Source: Candidatus Saccharimonadota bacterium
GTDB taxonomy: Bacteria; Patescibacteriota; Saccharimonadia; Saccharimonadales; UBA4665
Assembly: GCA_025928155.1 (NCBI GenBank)
Contig: JAICKC010000008.1
Location: forward strand, 1-61,979
Direction: 5' to 3'
DNA: 61,979 bases
Part shown: piece after piece, positions 49,634 to 57,639 of the stretch
Layout: each line of letters starts with the position of its first letter
Numbering within the stretch: the first letter of the stretch is position 1
Program-made: the position numbers and the translations under genes
The notes under the pieces: generated by a model
Seen by the model: the letters and a program-made list of their open reading frames with translations, nothing else
Databases searched by the model: none
What the model was told of the DNA's origin: nothing

Positions 49634-50433
49634 CTGAACATGGCCGTGACGATAGTGTCGTAGACTTGCATAGCCCGGGCATGATGATCGGCTGATCGGT
49701 GAGCGTAGTGCTCCATGCTGATACCGTCATTTACTTCAAGCACCTTGAGTGAACCGTCAGCCAAGCGCACTATATCTACCGCGGCGAGGCGCAACGACAT
49801 GGTACGCATAACCTGCCTAGCGATCATTGAGAGTTCTTCGAGCAAACCGTTGTTTTCGATGTCAATCGGCACAGCACCTAGGCTTAAATTGAACAGCCTT
49901 AACCCGTCGCGCTCGGCCGCTTCCGTTTTTTCGTATGCCAGCATTACCTCACCATCCAGCATGATGAGTCGGTATTCGGCCTTAAGGTCGTAGTGCGGCG
50001 AAAGCGCCCAGGCCGGCTCGCCGCTTGATTTCATCATAGTGAGTGCTTCGTTCACTGAGTCAAAGCGGATAACTTCGCGGCCAGCCGTACCCTGCAGCGG
50101 CTTGGCAACCACCGGCACGCCGTCCAGCGCCCGGTGCAGTTCGTGTGTATGGATAAGTTCGTGTGGCAACGAACGTACCAGATAGTGCGGAATGGCCTCA
50201 ATGCCAACCCCGTCCAGTGCGGCATAGGTAGCCACTTTGTCCTGCGCTACTTCACCAGCAGCCGAACTATTGAGATCAAAGTGATAGCCGACTACCCACT
50301 TAATAGTCTCCTCTTTAGTCAGCCGTAGCACCCAGTTATCCGAGAACGTTCGAAACTGTAGTCCAGCGCGCTCGCAATACGTCGCAACCATCTTCGGCAT
50401 CAGCCGTTCAGCAATGTATGGTCCCATTTGCAT
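49630..50433 (-). CDS. RimK-like ATP-grasp enzyme
   Basis: 267 aa from ATG 50433, chosen because -10 TATAAT (50440-50445) ends 6 nt before it. ATP-grasp elements are the Lys in VPVVAKPLQGTAGREVIRF (loop and P-loop-like Gly), AEYRLIMLDGEVMLAYEK, LRLAAVDIVRLADGSLKVLEVNDG (Asp and Asn metal ligands). Ligates a carboxylate to an amine; target unknown. Stop overlaps the convergent gene by 4 nt. Confidence 0.85.
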   Translation of the reverse strand: MQMGPYIAERLMPKMVATYCERAGLQFRTFSDNWVLRLTKEETIKWVVGYHFDLNSSAAGEVAQDKVATYAALDGVGIEAIPHYLVRSLPHELIHTHELHRALDGVPVVAKPLQGTAGREVIRFDSVNEALTMMKSSGEPAWALSPHYDLKAEYRLIMLDGEVMLAYEKTEAAERDGLRLFNLSLGAVPIDIENNGLLEELSMIARQVMRTMSLRLAAVDIVRLADGSLKVLEVNDGISMEHYAHRSADHHARAMQVYDTIVTAMFS

Positions 50434-50494
50434 TTCCCCATTATACGCCACCGAAGTAATCAGCTATAATGTCGCCAGGTTTTGCCTCACACTC

Positions 50495-50572
50495 GCCCCC
50501 GTAGCTCAGTTGGACTAGAGCAAGAGACTTCTAAGCTCAAGGTCGCAGGTTCGAATCCTGCCGGGGGTACCA
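50495..50572 (+). tRNA. tRNA-Arg(UCU)
   Basis: Acceptor GCCCCCG / CGGGGGT (one G-U), discriminator A, encoded CCA; T arm GCAGGTTCGAATCCTGC perfect. Anticodon loop CTTCTAA gives UCU. The anticodon stem as read (AGAGA opposite GCTCA) has two mismatches, which is unusual. Confidence 0.85.
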
Positions 50573-50588
50573 AGCATAAGCACAATCG

Positions 50589-50612
50589 AAGACTCCTCAT
50601 TGGAGTCTTTTT
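50589..50612 (+). terminator. Terminator of tRNA-Arg
   Basis: AAGACTCC / GGAGTCTT stem with TCATT loop, then TTTTTG, 17 nt after the tRNA CCA. Confidence 0.88.
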
Positions 50613-50627
50613 GCTATGATACTTACT

Positions 50628-51233
50628 ATGGAAACTATTGCCACACCACCTGACCACTCCGAGAACGAACACTCCATCGTCAGACTTCTTTCTACTGAGT
50701 CTACCGACCAGGTCTCAGCCATACAGGACCAGTTGGTAAATATATTCGGTGATGCGATTTGGTTACAGAAACCACCGAGCGTACATGTCACTTTAATGGA
50801 GATTATTTGCGATACGGAGTACGTCGGCAAGTCTCGACGGCAGTACTTTGATGAATGGTATGCGGCTTATAATGAAACCGTAAAAGATGTCCTAAGTACC
50901 ATTGAGCCATTCAATATTAGCTTCACCGAATTATTAGTCAGTCCACGAGCCATAATCATCAAGTCCTTGGAATCCGAAGCACTCAACAGCATCCGTGAGA
51001 CATTGTTGAAACGAATCAGCCTGCCGCCTGGAACAAAAATACCGCCCGATATAACCCATAGTACTTTGGCAAGGTTCAATACACCAGTAAACCTTGAAGA
51101 AGCTAAGAGTCGAACGACGAAAATCTCAGTTGATATACATGAACACATCTCCGAATTCTCACTAGTCAGAGATCTAGGACCACCCGACTTCAATGGCAGT
51201 CCGATGCAAGTATATCCCCTGATGCAACATTAA
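50628..51233 (+). CDS. 2H phosphoesterase-like protein
   Basis: 201 aa from ATG 50628, 7 nt after an extended -10 (TGCTATGAT). Two H-x-T/S-L motifs, HVTLMEII (about 53-60) and HSTLARF (about 143-149), spaced about 90 residues apart, define the 2H superfamily (LigT, CPDase, 2'-5' ligase). Acts on 2',3'-cyclic or 2'-5' nucleotide bonds in relatives. Not adjacent to tRNA-repair genes; substrate unknown. Confidence 0.82.
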   Translation: METIATPPDHSENEHSIVRLLSTESTDQVSAIQDQLVNIFGDAIWLQKPPSVHVTLMEIICDTEYVGKSRRQYFDEWYAAYNETVKDVLSTIEPFNISFTELLVSPRAIIIKSLESEALNSIRETLLKRISLPPGTKIPPDITHSTLARFNTPVNLEEAKSRTTKISVDIHEHISEFSLVRDLGPPDFNGSPMQVYPLMQH

Positions 51234-51475
51234 TTGTTAAGGTTCTAATACCTCTTGTTAGTAGTGTGCGGAGGTAGATAGTAGTGACTGATTTGCCAGC
51301 TCGTCCCACCGCAACAGTTCGGATTTGAGTTGGTTCCAATTAGAAACCCTAAACGTGTACCATTGAAAGTTTACGGATACAAAGACGATCTGCTACGGTC
51401 GCCTTTTTGTTTAGCTTTGATTTTCTAATCTGTTTCAAGGGTTCGAACCCTTTATGGTTGATGTATGATAGCTGT
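51234..51475 (+). other. 242-nt gap with a terminator
   Basis: Contains one terminator-like hairpin (51381-51408: AAAG-CGATC / GGTCG-CTTTT with one mismatch, then TTTTTG) and the 16-bp palindrome AAGGGTTCGAACCCTT (51438-51453). No gene seen. Confidence 0.6.
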
Positions 51476-51886
51476 ATGCAAAAACAACTTGCGCCTAGGA
51501 AAACGGGTGTCACTACAACGGTTACTGTAGTATTTGTGATTCTTTTAGTGATTCTAGGATGGTACATATGGACAACCCACGCTAATAAGAGCAGAGGATC
51601 CGCTTCTCAACAAAAAACTGAATCATTTGTCACATTTAGTGGTACGGTAACCGCCAGGAACAATGGATGCACCCATGATGACGTTTGTACTGTATCTGTC
51701 GATGGCAAGGTTATTGTCACTGGCAGCGGACTGACCGCCGACCCTGATGCAAACGTTTACGGAACCACCGATGCTGATTTACGCATTGGGGACAAGGTAA
51801 GCGTAAAAGCGCGCTCCACCGATTACGGGCTAACGCTTCAAGGCTGCGAAGACTGCTACGTTACCCGGGGTAAGTTGCAGCGCTAG
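51476..51886 (+). CDS. Single-pass anchored protein with OB-like outer domain, 136 aa
   Basis: One helix (TTVTVVFVILLVILGWYIW, about 14-32), then an outer beta-rich domain with Cys at HDDVC, GCEDC and GCTHD. FVTFSGTVTARNNGC and IGDKVSVKARSTDYG recall small OB/beta-barrel lipoprotein-type domains, but no family is certain. TATGAT -10 precedes ATG by about 7 nt. Confidence 0.65.
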   Translation: MQKQLAPRKTGVTTTVTVVFVILLVILGWYIWTTHANKSRGSASQQKTESFVTFSGTVTARNNGCTHDDVCTVSVDGKVIVTGSGLTADPDANVYGTTDADLRIGDKVSVKARSTDYGLTLQGCEDCYVTRGKLQR

Positions 51887-51996
51887 CACATCTTATCACT
51901 CTGATGTTCCAATCCTAGACACTCTAACCCCCGTACCAAATGCAGGATATCAGGATACAAGGTGTTCCACCTTTTATCCACTGAGCGTACCACGTA

Positions 51997-52653
51997 ATGG
52001 CAAACCGCTCTCTACCTACGCCCGAACTGAGCAACGCAATGCAAGCGTTCCCTCGCATTACGCTGTTCGAATTTTCAGATGACCGCACTAACGCATCTCG
52101 TCCTATAACTACGCTCAGGCTGATCGATGCATGGCCTAACGCGTTTCCGCATGGGCCCATTGCCCTTGAGTCAGGCAAAACGCAGGGCTACCGAGTGCCA
52201 GGCGAACTAGGCGCCAAACTGACTAACAACAGCCTACACGATGACGGTTACCGCTTCCACGATGCCTTCCATATCGGCATAATGGCAAAGCTGGGCTGGT
52301 CTCCGGTTATGAGGTCTCTGCTTGGCGTTAAACGGCGTAGCAGCCCCCAGATAGACGAGGTTGACGACGGAGCGCGGGCCATTATTTTTGAGGAGTCCTT
52401 ACTCGATTTTCTGGGGATGTCAGAGGTCGGAAACGGATCGTCGATAGAGAAAGATACAACTCTTTTACTTGCTTCTTTATCAGTTCAAAGATTTATGAGG
52501 TCGCGAACTGTTGGCAGCGACGTGCCTGAACAGGCAGTTGTACAAAACGCACTGCTTGACAGCGCCGAGCTCTTCCACCAAGTGCGCTACAACCTTGGCG
52601 GCTTTGTGGTGGCCAACCTGGATAATCGATCGGTCCTCTATCAGCCAAAATAG
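51997..52653 (+). CDS. MazG C-terminal-domain-like protein
   Basis: 218 aa. The core DDGYRFHDAFHIGIMAKLGW then SPVMRSLLGVKRRSSPQIDE and DGARAIIFEESLLDFL matches the accessory domain that follows MazG in nucleotide pyrophosphohydrolases: YRFHD-x-FH and EDGARA-x-x-EE. No MazG catalytic helices (EExx...ExxD) are evident elsewhere in the chain, so this may be a stand-alone version of that domain. Nucleotide pool control is the suggested context. Confidence 0.75.
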   Translation: MANRSLPTPELSNAMQAFPRITLFEFSDDRTNASRPITTLRLIDAWPNAFPHGPIALESGKTQGYRVPGELGAKLTNNSLHDDGYRFHDAFHIGIMAKLGWSPVMRSLLGVKRRSSPQIDEVDDGARAIIFEESLLDFLGMSEVGNGSSIEKDTTLLLASLSVQRFMRSRTVGSDVPEQAVVQNALLDSAELFHQVRYNLGGFVVANLDNRSVLYQPK

Positions 52654-52713
52654 TTAAAGCAATCTAGCACCGCCTGGAGCAATACGGCCCGAGCCGTATG
52701 TTATTGTTTAACT

Positions 52714-53388
52714 ATGGCAGGCTACGACGACTTTCCGGCCCAAATACCACCCGAGATAGCTCAGAAGCGTGAGTGGTACGACGACGGCATACAGAGAACC
52801 GTGATTGAATATCCTCCCCAGGAATATGCTCCCGGAGGTTCGCACAACGTGTTTTATAACCAGCCCGGTGACATAATCCGTCTCATGCGTGAAGAGTCAA
52901 ATGCAGACCCGAGCACAAACGGAGTAACTCCAGTGTACGGGCTTAGCTGCGCAGTAGTAGATGGGGCGACCGGCCAGACGTCCAAAAGACATTACTACAT
53001 CTCTCACGACCACGGGGTAATACTAGTCGACAGAGGGGACGACAAACCACTCCAGCCGGTTCAACTCGATAGGCTTCCCGGACAGATTGTTATCGGCGCC
53101 CCATTGCCTGCCGCAGAGATGTCGGACAAACCCGGGAATCCCGATAGAAAGGTTGTCGTCACTTCGCTTATTTTGCTCGCCGATCAGTGGAGAGAGGACA
53201 TGGCGGGGACTGGTGCCGAAGTTAGACCAAGTCCGTTCATTGACCATACGCTTCCTGAGGGGCTATTTCCAAGGCAAAGAGCGAAGGGAGCCAACCCGCT
53301 CATTAGGGTATTGCCGCAATTTAGGCAAGCGGCTGAGAAATTAAGCCCCCCAGAGTCGTATCCAGGGTTTGAGCAGGTATACCGATAG
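52714..53388 (+). CDS. Hypothetical protein, 224 aa
   Basis: Not recognised. Soluble, acidic and Pro-rich, no Cys motif. It begins 60 nt after the MazG-C-like gene; an AT-rich region with TATGTT may be its promoter. The 3' end precedes the YihY gene by 73 nt. No function inferred. Confidence 0.6.
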   Translation: MAGYDDFPAQIPPEIAQKREWYDDGIQRTVIEYPPQEYAPGGSHNVFYNQPGDIIRLMREESNADPSTNGVTPVYGLSCAVVDGATGQTSKRHYYISHDHGVILVDRGDDKPLQPVQLDRLPGQIVIGAPLPAAEMSDKPGNPDRKVVVTSLILLADQWREDMAGTGAEVRPSPFIDHTLPEGLFPRQRAKGANPLIRVLPQFRQAAEKLSPPESYPGFEQVYR

Positions 53389-53461
53389 CGCCGCCGGCTT
53401 TACTCACCTACTCGATATCGTCATACTAGGCTATAGCAAAAACACTAGCAGTAGGCTCACA

Positions 53462-54361
53462 ATGAGTAATCCCGCGCGCAGCATCGATCGTTTTCAGCAG
53501 CAACGCCATGCGTTGGCGTTTACGTACGCCGTTATTAAAAAATATGGTGATGATGACGCTGGACACTTGGCGGCGCTGCTGACGTATTACGGATTCCTTT
53601 CGCTGTTTCCGCTGCTGCTGGTTGCTACGTCGGTAGTCGACTTTATTGCCCAGCGCAATGTACATTTGCGTGAACGGTTGCTGGCTGACGCTACGAGCTA
53701 CTTCCCGGTGGTAGGTAGGCAGTTGCAAGAGAACATTGGTAGCAGCCGCACAGGCCTGGCGCTCGTGGTCGGTCTGCTATTTGCGGTGTATGGTGCCCGC
53801 GGCATTGCCGATGCTGTGCGCGGCGCGCTGGACACCGCCTGGGGTACACCGCGGCGGGGGCGCAATGGATTTCCCATGGGACTCATCAAGAGCTTCGGTC
53901 TGCTCTTTGGCGCCGGCACGGGATTGCTGATCACCACAGCACTCGCCGGCTACGCTACAGCCGCGCTCGGACACTCGTGGGTGCTCCGCCTGGTGCCGCT
54001 CGCCATTAACGCCGGGCTTTTGTACTTAATAATTATGTACGTGTTTATAGTTGGGCCGTCCCGACGCCGGCCGCAGCGCGATCTGCGCCTGGGCGCTATG
54101 GCCACGGTAGTCGGCCTGCTGATTTTACAGACCGCGGGCGGCTATCTTATCACTCACGAGCTGCGTAATATGAGCGGTGCATACGGCCAATTCGCCCTGG
54201 TGCTTACCTTGATGTTCTGGCTCTACCTGCTCGCACAGGTGTTTATGTACTCTGTGGAGATCAACGTGGTGCATACGCGGCAGCTCTGGCCGCGCAGCCT
54301 CACTGGCAAGCTTCCCACCCCCGCCGACGAAAAAGCCGCCAACCTCCACACTGGTTTGTAA
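53462..54361 (+). CDS. YihY/virulence factor BrkB family membrane protein
   Basis: 299 aa, six helices, family hallmarks DDAGHLAALLTYYGFLSLFP (about 30-49), SSRTGLALVVGLLFAVYGAR and GAYGQFALVLTLMFWLYLL. Often misannotated as RNase BN. Function in most bacteria unknown, possibly transport. Confidence 0.9.
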   Translation: MSNPARSIDRFQQQRHALAFTYAVIKKYGDDDAGHLAALLTYYGFLSLFPLLLVATSVVDFIAQRNVHLRERLLADATSYFPVVGRQLQENIGSSRTGLALVVGLLFAVYGARGIADAVRGALDTAWGTPRRGRNGFPMGLIKSFGLLFGAGTGLLITTALAGYATAALGHSWVLRLVPLAINAGLLYLIIMYVFIVGPSRRRPQRDLRLGAMATVVGLLILQTAGGYLITHELRNMSGAYGQFALVLTLMFWLYLLAQVFMYSVEINVVHTRQLWPRSLTGKLPTPADEKAANLHTGL

Positions 54362-54367
54362 CGCCGG

Positions 54368-54396
54368 TTGTAAAATTTCCCTTTTTCCCGTATAAT
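54368..54396 (+). promoter_or_regulatory. Promoter of tRNA-His
   Basis: TTGTAA (54368-54373), 17-nt spacer, TATAAT (54391-54396). Confidence 0.8.
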
Positions 54397-54418
54397 CACC
54401 TCTGTTCTGTTTCCTTAT

Positions 54419-54496
54419 GGCGGGCGTAGCTCAGTTGGTTAGAGCGTCTGATTGTGGTCCAGAAGGTCGCGTGTTCAATTCACGTCGCTCGCCCCA
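54419..54496 (+). tRNA. tRNA-His(GUG)
   Basis: G-1 (54419) opposite C73, acceptor GCGGGCG / CGCTCGC (one G-U), encoded CCA. Anticodon loop TTGTGGT gives GUG. Confidence 0.95.
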
Positions 54497-54508
54497 AGTA
54501 ATAGTTTT

Positions 54509-54534
54509 AAAGATCTCATGCGAGGTCTTTTTTA
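54509..54534 (+). terminator. Terminator of tRNA-His
   Basis: AAAGATCTC-ATGC-GAGGTCTTT (one G-U) followed by TTTTTT. Confidence 0.88.
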
Positions 54535-54641
54535 TTACCCTCCCTACTTTGAGAGAACTCGGCTCCGCTGGATGTGTGTGCGCTAGTAGGGTATCATAGA
54601 CAAATAGTATCATCGCGGCAAACATACAAGGGAGGTTGGAG

Positions 54642-55025
54642 ATGTCGGACAACCAGGTATTTGTGAATGACCAAGGAATTATTGAAATCCGGGCCATCGG
54701 CGATCAGACGATCGATTCGGTGCAGGCGATGGGCGGCCAAGCGCACGAGCTGGCCGTAGGGCAGGCGAAGTCTGGCAAGCGCGTGGCAATCCTTGATGAC
54801 TTATTGCAACTGGGGGTGGTGCCTGACGATGCTCGAAGACTGGCTGCGGAGCTTGTGAAAGCTGGCGAGTTCGATAAGTTTGCCATGCTTGGTACCGGCG
54901 AAGAACTACGGGCCGATGCGGGGTTGCTGTTGCAAGAAACCGGTCGCGGCAGCCATGTGAAATATTTCGAAGACCGCGAATCCTGCCTGGCCTGGCTGCT
55001 CGAACCCTGGTCTGCTACTGCGTAA
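54642..55025 (+). CDS. SpoIIAA/STAS-like protein
   Basis: 127 aa from ATG 54642, with GGGAGG 6 nt upstream. AHELAVGQAKSGKRVAILDD and FDKFAMLGTGEELRADAGLL follow the STAS-like SpoIIAA fold (PF11964 type), though without the phosphorylatable Ser context being certain. Tail-to-tail overlap of 11 nt with the cupredoxin-like gene. Confidence 0.72.
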   Translation: MSDNQVFVNDQGIIEIRAIGDQTIDSVQAMGGQAHELAVGQAKSGKRVAILDDLLQLGVVPDDARRLAAELVKAGEFDKFAMLGTGEELRADAGLLLQETGRGSHVKYFEDRESCLAWLLEPWSATA

Positions 55026-55410
55026 CAGTAAAACTGCCGGTAACTTCATCGTGCAGATGGTCATGCCAGCGGTATGTACCGGTTTTGTCGAAAGTAATTG
55101 TAAAAGATTCGTTTTGCGTGAGCACACGCTCGGCAACACCGTCGTATGGCACGTGGTCGTCATGCCGGCCGAAGGCAATTTCGCGCGCCGCCTTATCCTT
55201 ATTGGTGTAGGTCAGCGTATCGCATAGGTGGCCGTGGATCGTCGTGGCAGACGCCTTATCGTTCTCGATGGTTATACGGTAGCTGGCGGCAGGAGCTTCT
55301 GCGTGGCAGTTGTCAGCAGCCGGTTTACCACCCCGAAGTCCAATCAGCAGCGCCACACCGACAACGAGTACGATAAACGCCAGAAGAAGTAGTAACGCGC
55401 GCCGATTCAC
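55015..55410 (-). CDS. Anchored cupredoxin-like protein
   Basis: 131 aa, one N-terminal helix (ALLLLLAFIVLVVGVALLIG, about 5-24). Outer domain is cupredoxin-like: FGRHDDHVPYDG, and the C-terminal strand-turn-strand GTYRWHDHLHDEVTGSFTV (H-x-H, no Cys). Type-1 copper would need a Cys, so this looks like an EfeO/CupA-type iron or copper-binding domain or a non-metal variant. Divergent from the redox-like membrane gene at 55429 with an 18-nt shared promoter region. Confidence 0.8.
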   Translation of the reverse strand: MNRRALLLLLAFIVLVVGVALLIGLRGGKPAADNCHAEAPAASYRITIENDKASATTIHGHLCDTLTYTNKDKAAREIAFGRHDDHVPYDGVAERVLTQNESFTITFDKTGTYRWHDHLHDEVTGSFTVTQ

Positions 55411-55428
55411 TGCGTTATAGTTTACAGC

Positions 55429-56070
55429 ATGGCAGTCAAACGCTGGAAGTTAGTTGCGCCGTGGGCGCTATCTGTTTTGGTCAGTGGACTCGCGGTATAC
55501 GCTTGGGGTCAAAGTTTTGGCTGGCGCCCCAGCGCCATAAACGCCTACCAATTCTTTCCCGTGCTGGGACTCTTAGCGTTTAGTCTGATGTGGGGACACT
55601 ACATGGTCGGAACCGTTAAACTTAGCCTACTGAGAGAGGTGGATCTAGCGCCGTACTTTCGCTGGACCGGTTATGTAGTACTCGTAGCTATTGTGCTTCA
55701 TCCCGGCATCCTGGTCTATCAGCTATTTCACGATGGCCTTGGCCTGCCGCCCAGAAGCTATGAGCACTTTGTAGCTCCTTCACTCAGCTGGATTACACTG
55801 CTCGGCACGGTCTGCCTACTGACATTCTTAGCGTTTGAGTTGCACCGCTGGTATGGCGAAAAGTCGTGGTGGAAATATATTGTTTCGGCTGGTGACCTGG
55901 CTATGCTCGGCATTTTTTACCATGGCCTGCGGCTTGGTAGCCAGCTGCAGGCCGGGTGGTACCACTGGGTCTGGCTGTTTTACGGCGTTACGCTTATCGG
56001 CGCACTGGTCCGAAAGTATACTCTGCTTTTCCTTCACCAAATCAGCACTGAAGACGTTACCAGTTTGTGA
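55429..56070 (+). CDS. Ferric reductase/cytochrome b561-like membrane protein
   Basis: 213 aa, six predicted helices. His residues lie in or near helices (WGHYMVGT, IVLHPGILVYQLFH, FELHRW, IFYHGLRLG), the pattern of bis-heme b561/ferric-reductase transmembrane domains, but no family is certain. Divergent from the cupredoxin-like gene and facing the CsoR-like metal theme elsewhere. -10 TATAGT 7 nt before ATG. Confidence 0.7.
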   Translation: MAVKRWKLVAPWALSVLVSGLAVYAWGQSFGWRPSAINAYQFFPVLGLLAFSLMWGHYMVGTVKLSLLREVDLAPYFRWTGYVVLVAIVLHPGILVYQLFHDGLGLPPRSYEHFVAPSLSWITLLGTVCLLTFLAFELHRWYGEKSWWKYIVSAGDLAMLGIFYHGLRLGSQLQAGWYHWVWLFYGVTLIGALVRKYTLLFLHQISTEDVTSL

Positions 56071-56689
56071 GCAGTAGGCCTACAAAAAGCGGCACCAGCA
56101 GATTGTCCAAACCGAACAATCCAATATTTTCTAACATTGCTGCACCAACCACTCCCGCAATCGCTTCATGCAGCGTCGGTAAATTACCACCTACGCCGAA
56201 CGCCGCAAAGCATGCAAAAATAAGCGCCGATACGGCCATGAACGTCAGTGTACCAACAACGCTCTTTGCGTGGCTCAAAATGCGATAGGTGTTGCCATGG
56301 CCGTACTGCACTCCAACTACGGCAGCCAGCCCGTCTGCCAGGCTCATTTGCAGGAGCGAAGCAGCGTAGATGCCTTTGCTGTGCGTTACAAAAGTAAGTC
56401 CGCCTACCACCAACGCAAAGCAGATCTCGCCAAACGTAGGGCGTTGCACGCTGTGAACAGCTTTGAACACCTTGAACTTTTGTGAGAACACGACGACTAC
56501 CAAGAATGCCAGGCTTAAAGCACGAATCGTGTTCCAGCTCATATAAAACGGCCAGAACGCCACAAAGCTGCCGACAAGTATGTGCACGAACTTGCGGCCA
56601 AACTCCCCCTTGAGCCAATGCCGGCGCCAGCCGATTTCGCTTGCCATCAGCAGTACAAAAATTGCAAAAACGCTTAAGACTACGTACAT
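56057..56689 (-). CDS. Dolichol/polyprenol-kinase-like (SEC59/VTE5) membrane protein
   Basis: 210 aa, about seven helices. EFGRKFVHILVGSFVAFWPF (about 29-48), SLADGLAAVVGVQYG and HAKSVVGTLTF are typical of the CTP-dependent DAG/polyprenol/phytol kinase superfamily. Likely phosphorylates a lipid alcohol. Convergent with the reductase-like gene (14-nt overlap). -10 TACAAT 8 nt before ATG. Confidence 0.85.
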   Translation of the reverse strand: MYVVLSVFAIFVLLMASEIGWRRHWLKGEFGRKFVHILVGSFVAFWPFYMSWNTIRALSLAFLVVVVFSQKFKVFKAVHSVQRPTFGEICFALVVGGLTFVTHSKGIYAASLLQMSLADGLAAVVGVQYGHGNTYRILSHAKSVVGTLTFMAVSALIFACFAAFGVGGNLPTLHEAIAGVVGAAMLENIGLFGLDNLLVPLFVGLLLTNW

Positions 56690-56728
56690 TTGCTTTTATT
56701 GTACGCCCCTCAGCAACAAGCGATAAAC

Positions 56729-57514
56729 CTAAGCCTCACGCAGTACACCTTGCAGCAACCTCCAGCCTTGACGTCGCTGCAAGGTCTGCCTATTCCTTTC
56801 AGCCCAATTCTGCAGCCTGTCGTGATAAGCCCGCATGTCCTCAGGCAGCCCAAACTTAGTATACCTTTGACTCATCAAATCGTTTGAGACTGCTCCACGT
56901 ATTGCCGTGGCTTGGTCAGTGCCAAGCCGCTCTACGAGCTTTTCACGCACTCTGCCTATATTTCCCAAATATGCATCCGCATGCGTTGCCCGCACATTAT
57001 TCCATTGTGCGGCAATTGTGCTTTCGGTAACGTAAGTGAGCAGAAGGCTCGTTACCGCTAATCGTCCTAGCCGCTGATCGGGAGTCGTAAATATCCCTTC
57101 ATCAAACAAAATACTTGTCCGTTCTATATCCTCGTCAACCCAAGCTATAAAATCTGTAGCATCAGTCGGTATGTCGCCCCTGAAGCCGTGGCCTAGTGCG
57201 GCCATTTTGATGTCGCCCGGTATTCTTAGTTTTTCTGCCGCATCAAGGACTCTGTTTTGGTCCGCTGAAGCGGTATCTGTATCGAAAGTTACCGCAATTA
57301 GGTCTACATCCGATTCTAACCCGCACGTACCATTACTTCTACTGCCAATGACCTGTAGGCCAATGAGCGCGTCAGAGGAAGCGCTCGCTGCCCGCCCAAG
57401 ATCACGAATCAAAGCTTGATTCTGTTGATAAACTTCCGGCGAAATACCATGTACAGCTAGTTTTTCTTCTAGTAGGTACGTGGCGATCTCATCAGGCGTA
57501 TATACATTTACCAC
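56729..57514 (-). CDS. Nucleotidyltransferase-fold protein
   Basis: 261 aa. GLQVIGSRSNGTCGLESDVD then LIAV is the Pol-beta NTase G-S-x-(S/N)-x-G...D-x-D signature (about 52-75), followed by a third acidic DIKMAAL. N-terminal extension and all-helical C-terminal half. Adds nucleotides to small molecules, RNA or proteins in relatives (aminoglycoside, CCA, MNT). No partner toxin visible. Function open. Confidence 0.85.
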   Translation of the reverse strand: MVNVYTPDEIATYLLEEKLAVHGISPEVYQQNQALIRDLGRAASASSDALIGLQVIGSRSNGTCGLESDVDLIAVTFDTDTASADQNRVLDAAEKLRIPGDIKMAALGHGFRGDIPTDATDFIAWVDEDIERTSILFDEGIFTTPDQRLGRLAVTSLLLTYVTESTIAAQWNNVRATHADAYLGNIGRVREKLVERLGTDQATAIRGAVSNDLMSQRYTKFGLPEDMRAYHDRLQNWAERNRQTLQRRQGWRLLQGVLREA

Positions 57515-57639
57515 GGCTATTTAGAATATACCCTAGCGGCTATAAAGAAACGAACCCGCATAAATTTTGCTATTGTCTATCACCTAAGTCTCAATGGTCG
57601 CGCTGGTCGTTTACAGTAAATGATCGTACTTCCTCTTTC

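Noticed and set aside
51283-51358. GTACCA end with a GGTTCCAATT segment suggesting a tRNA
   Set aside because: The T arm and acceptor do not pair; not a tRNA.
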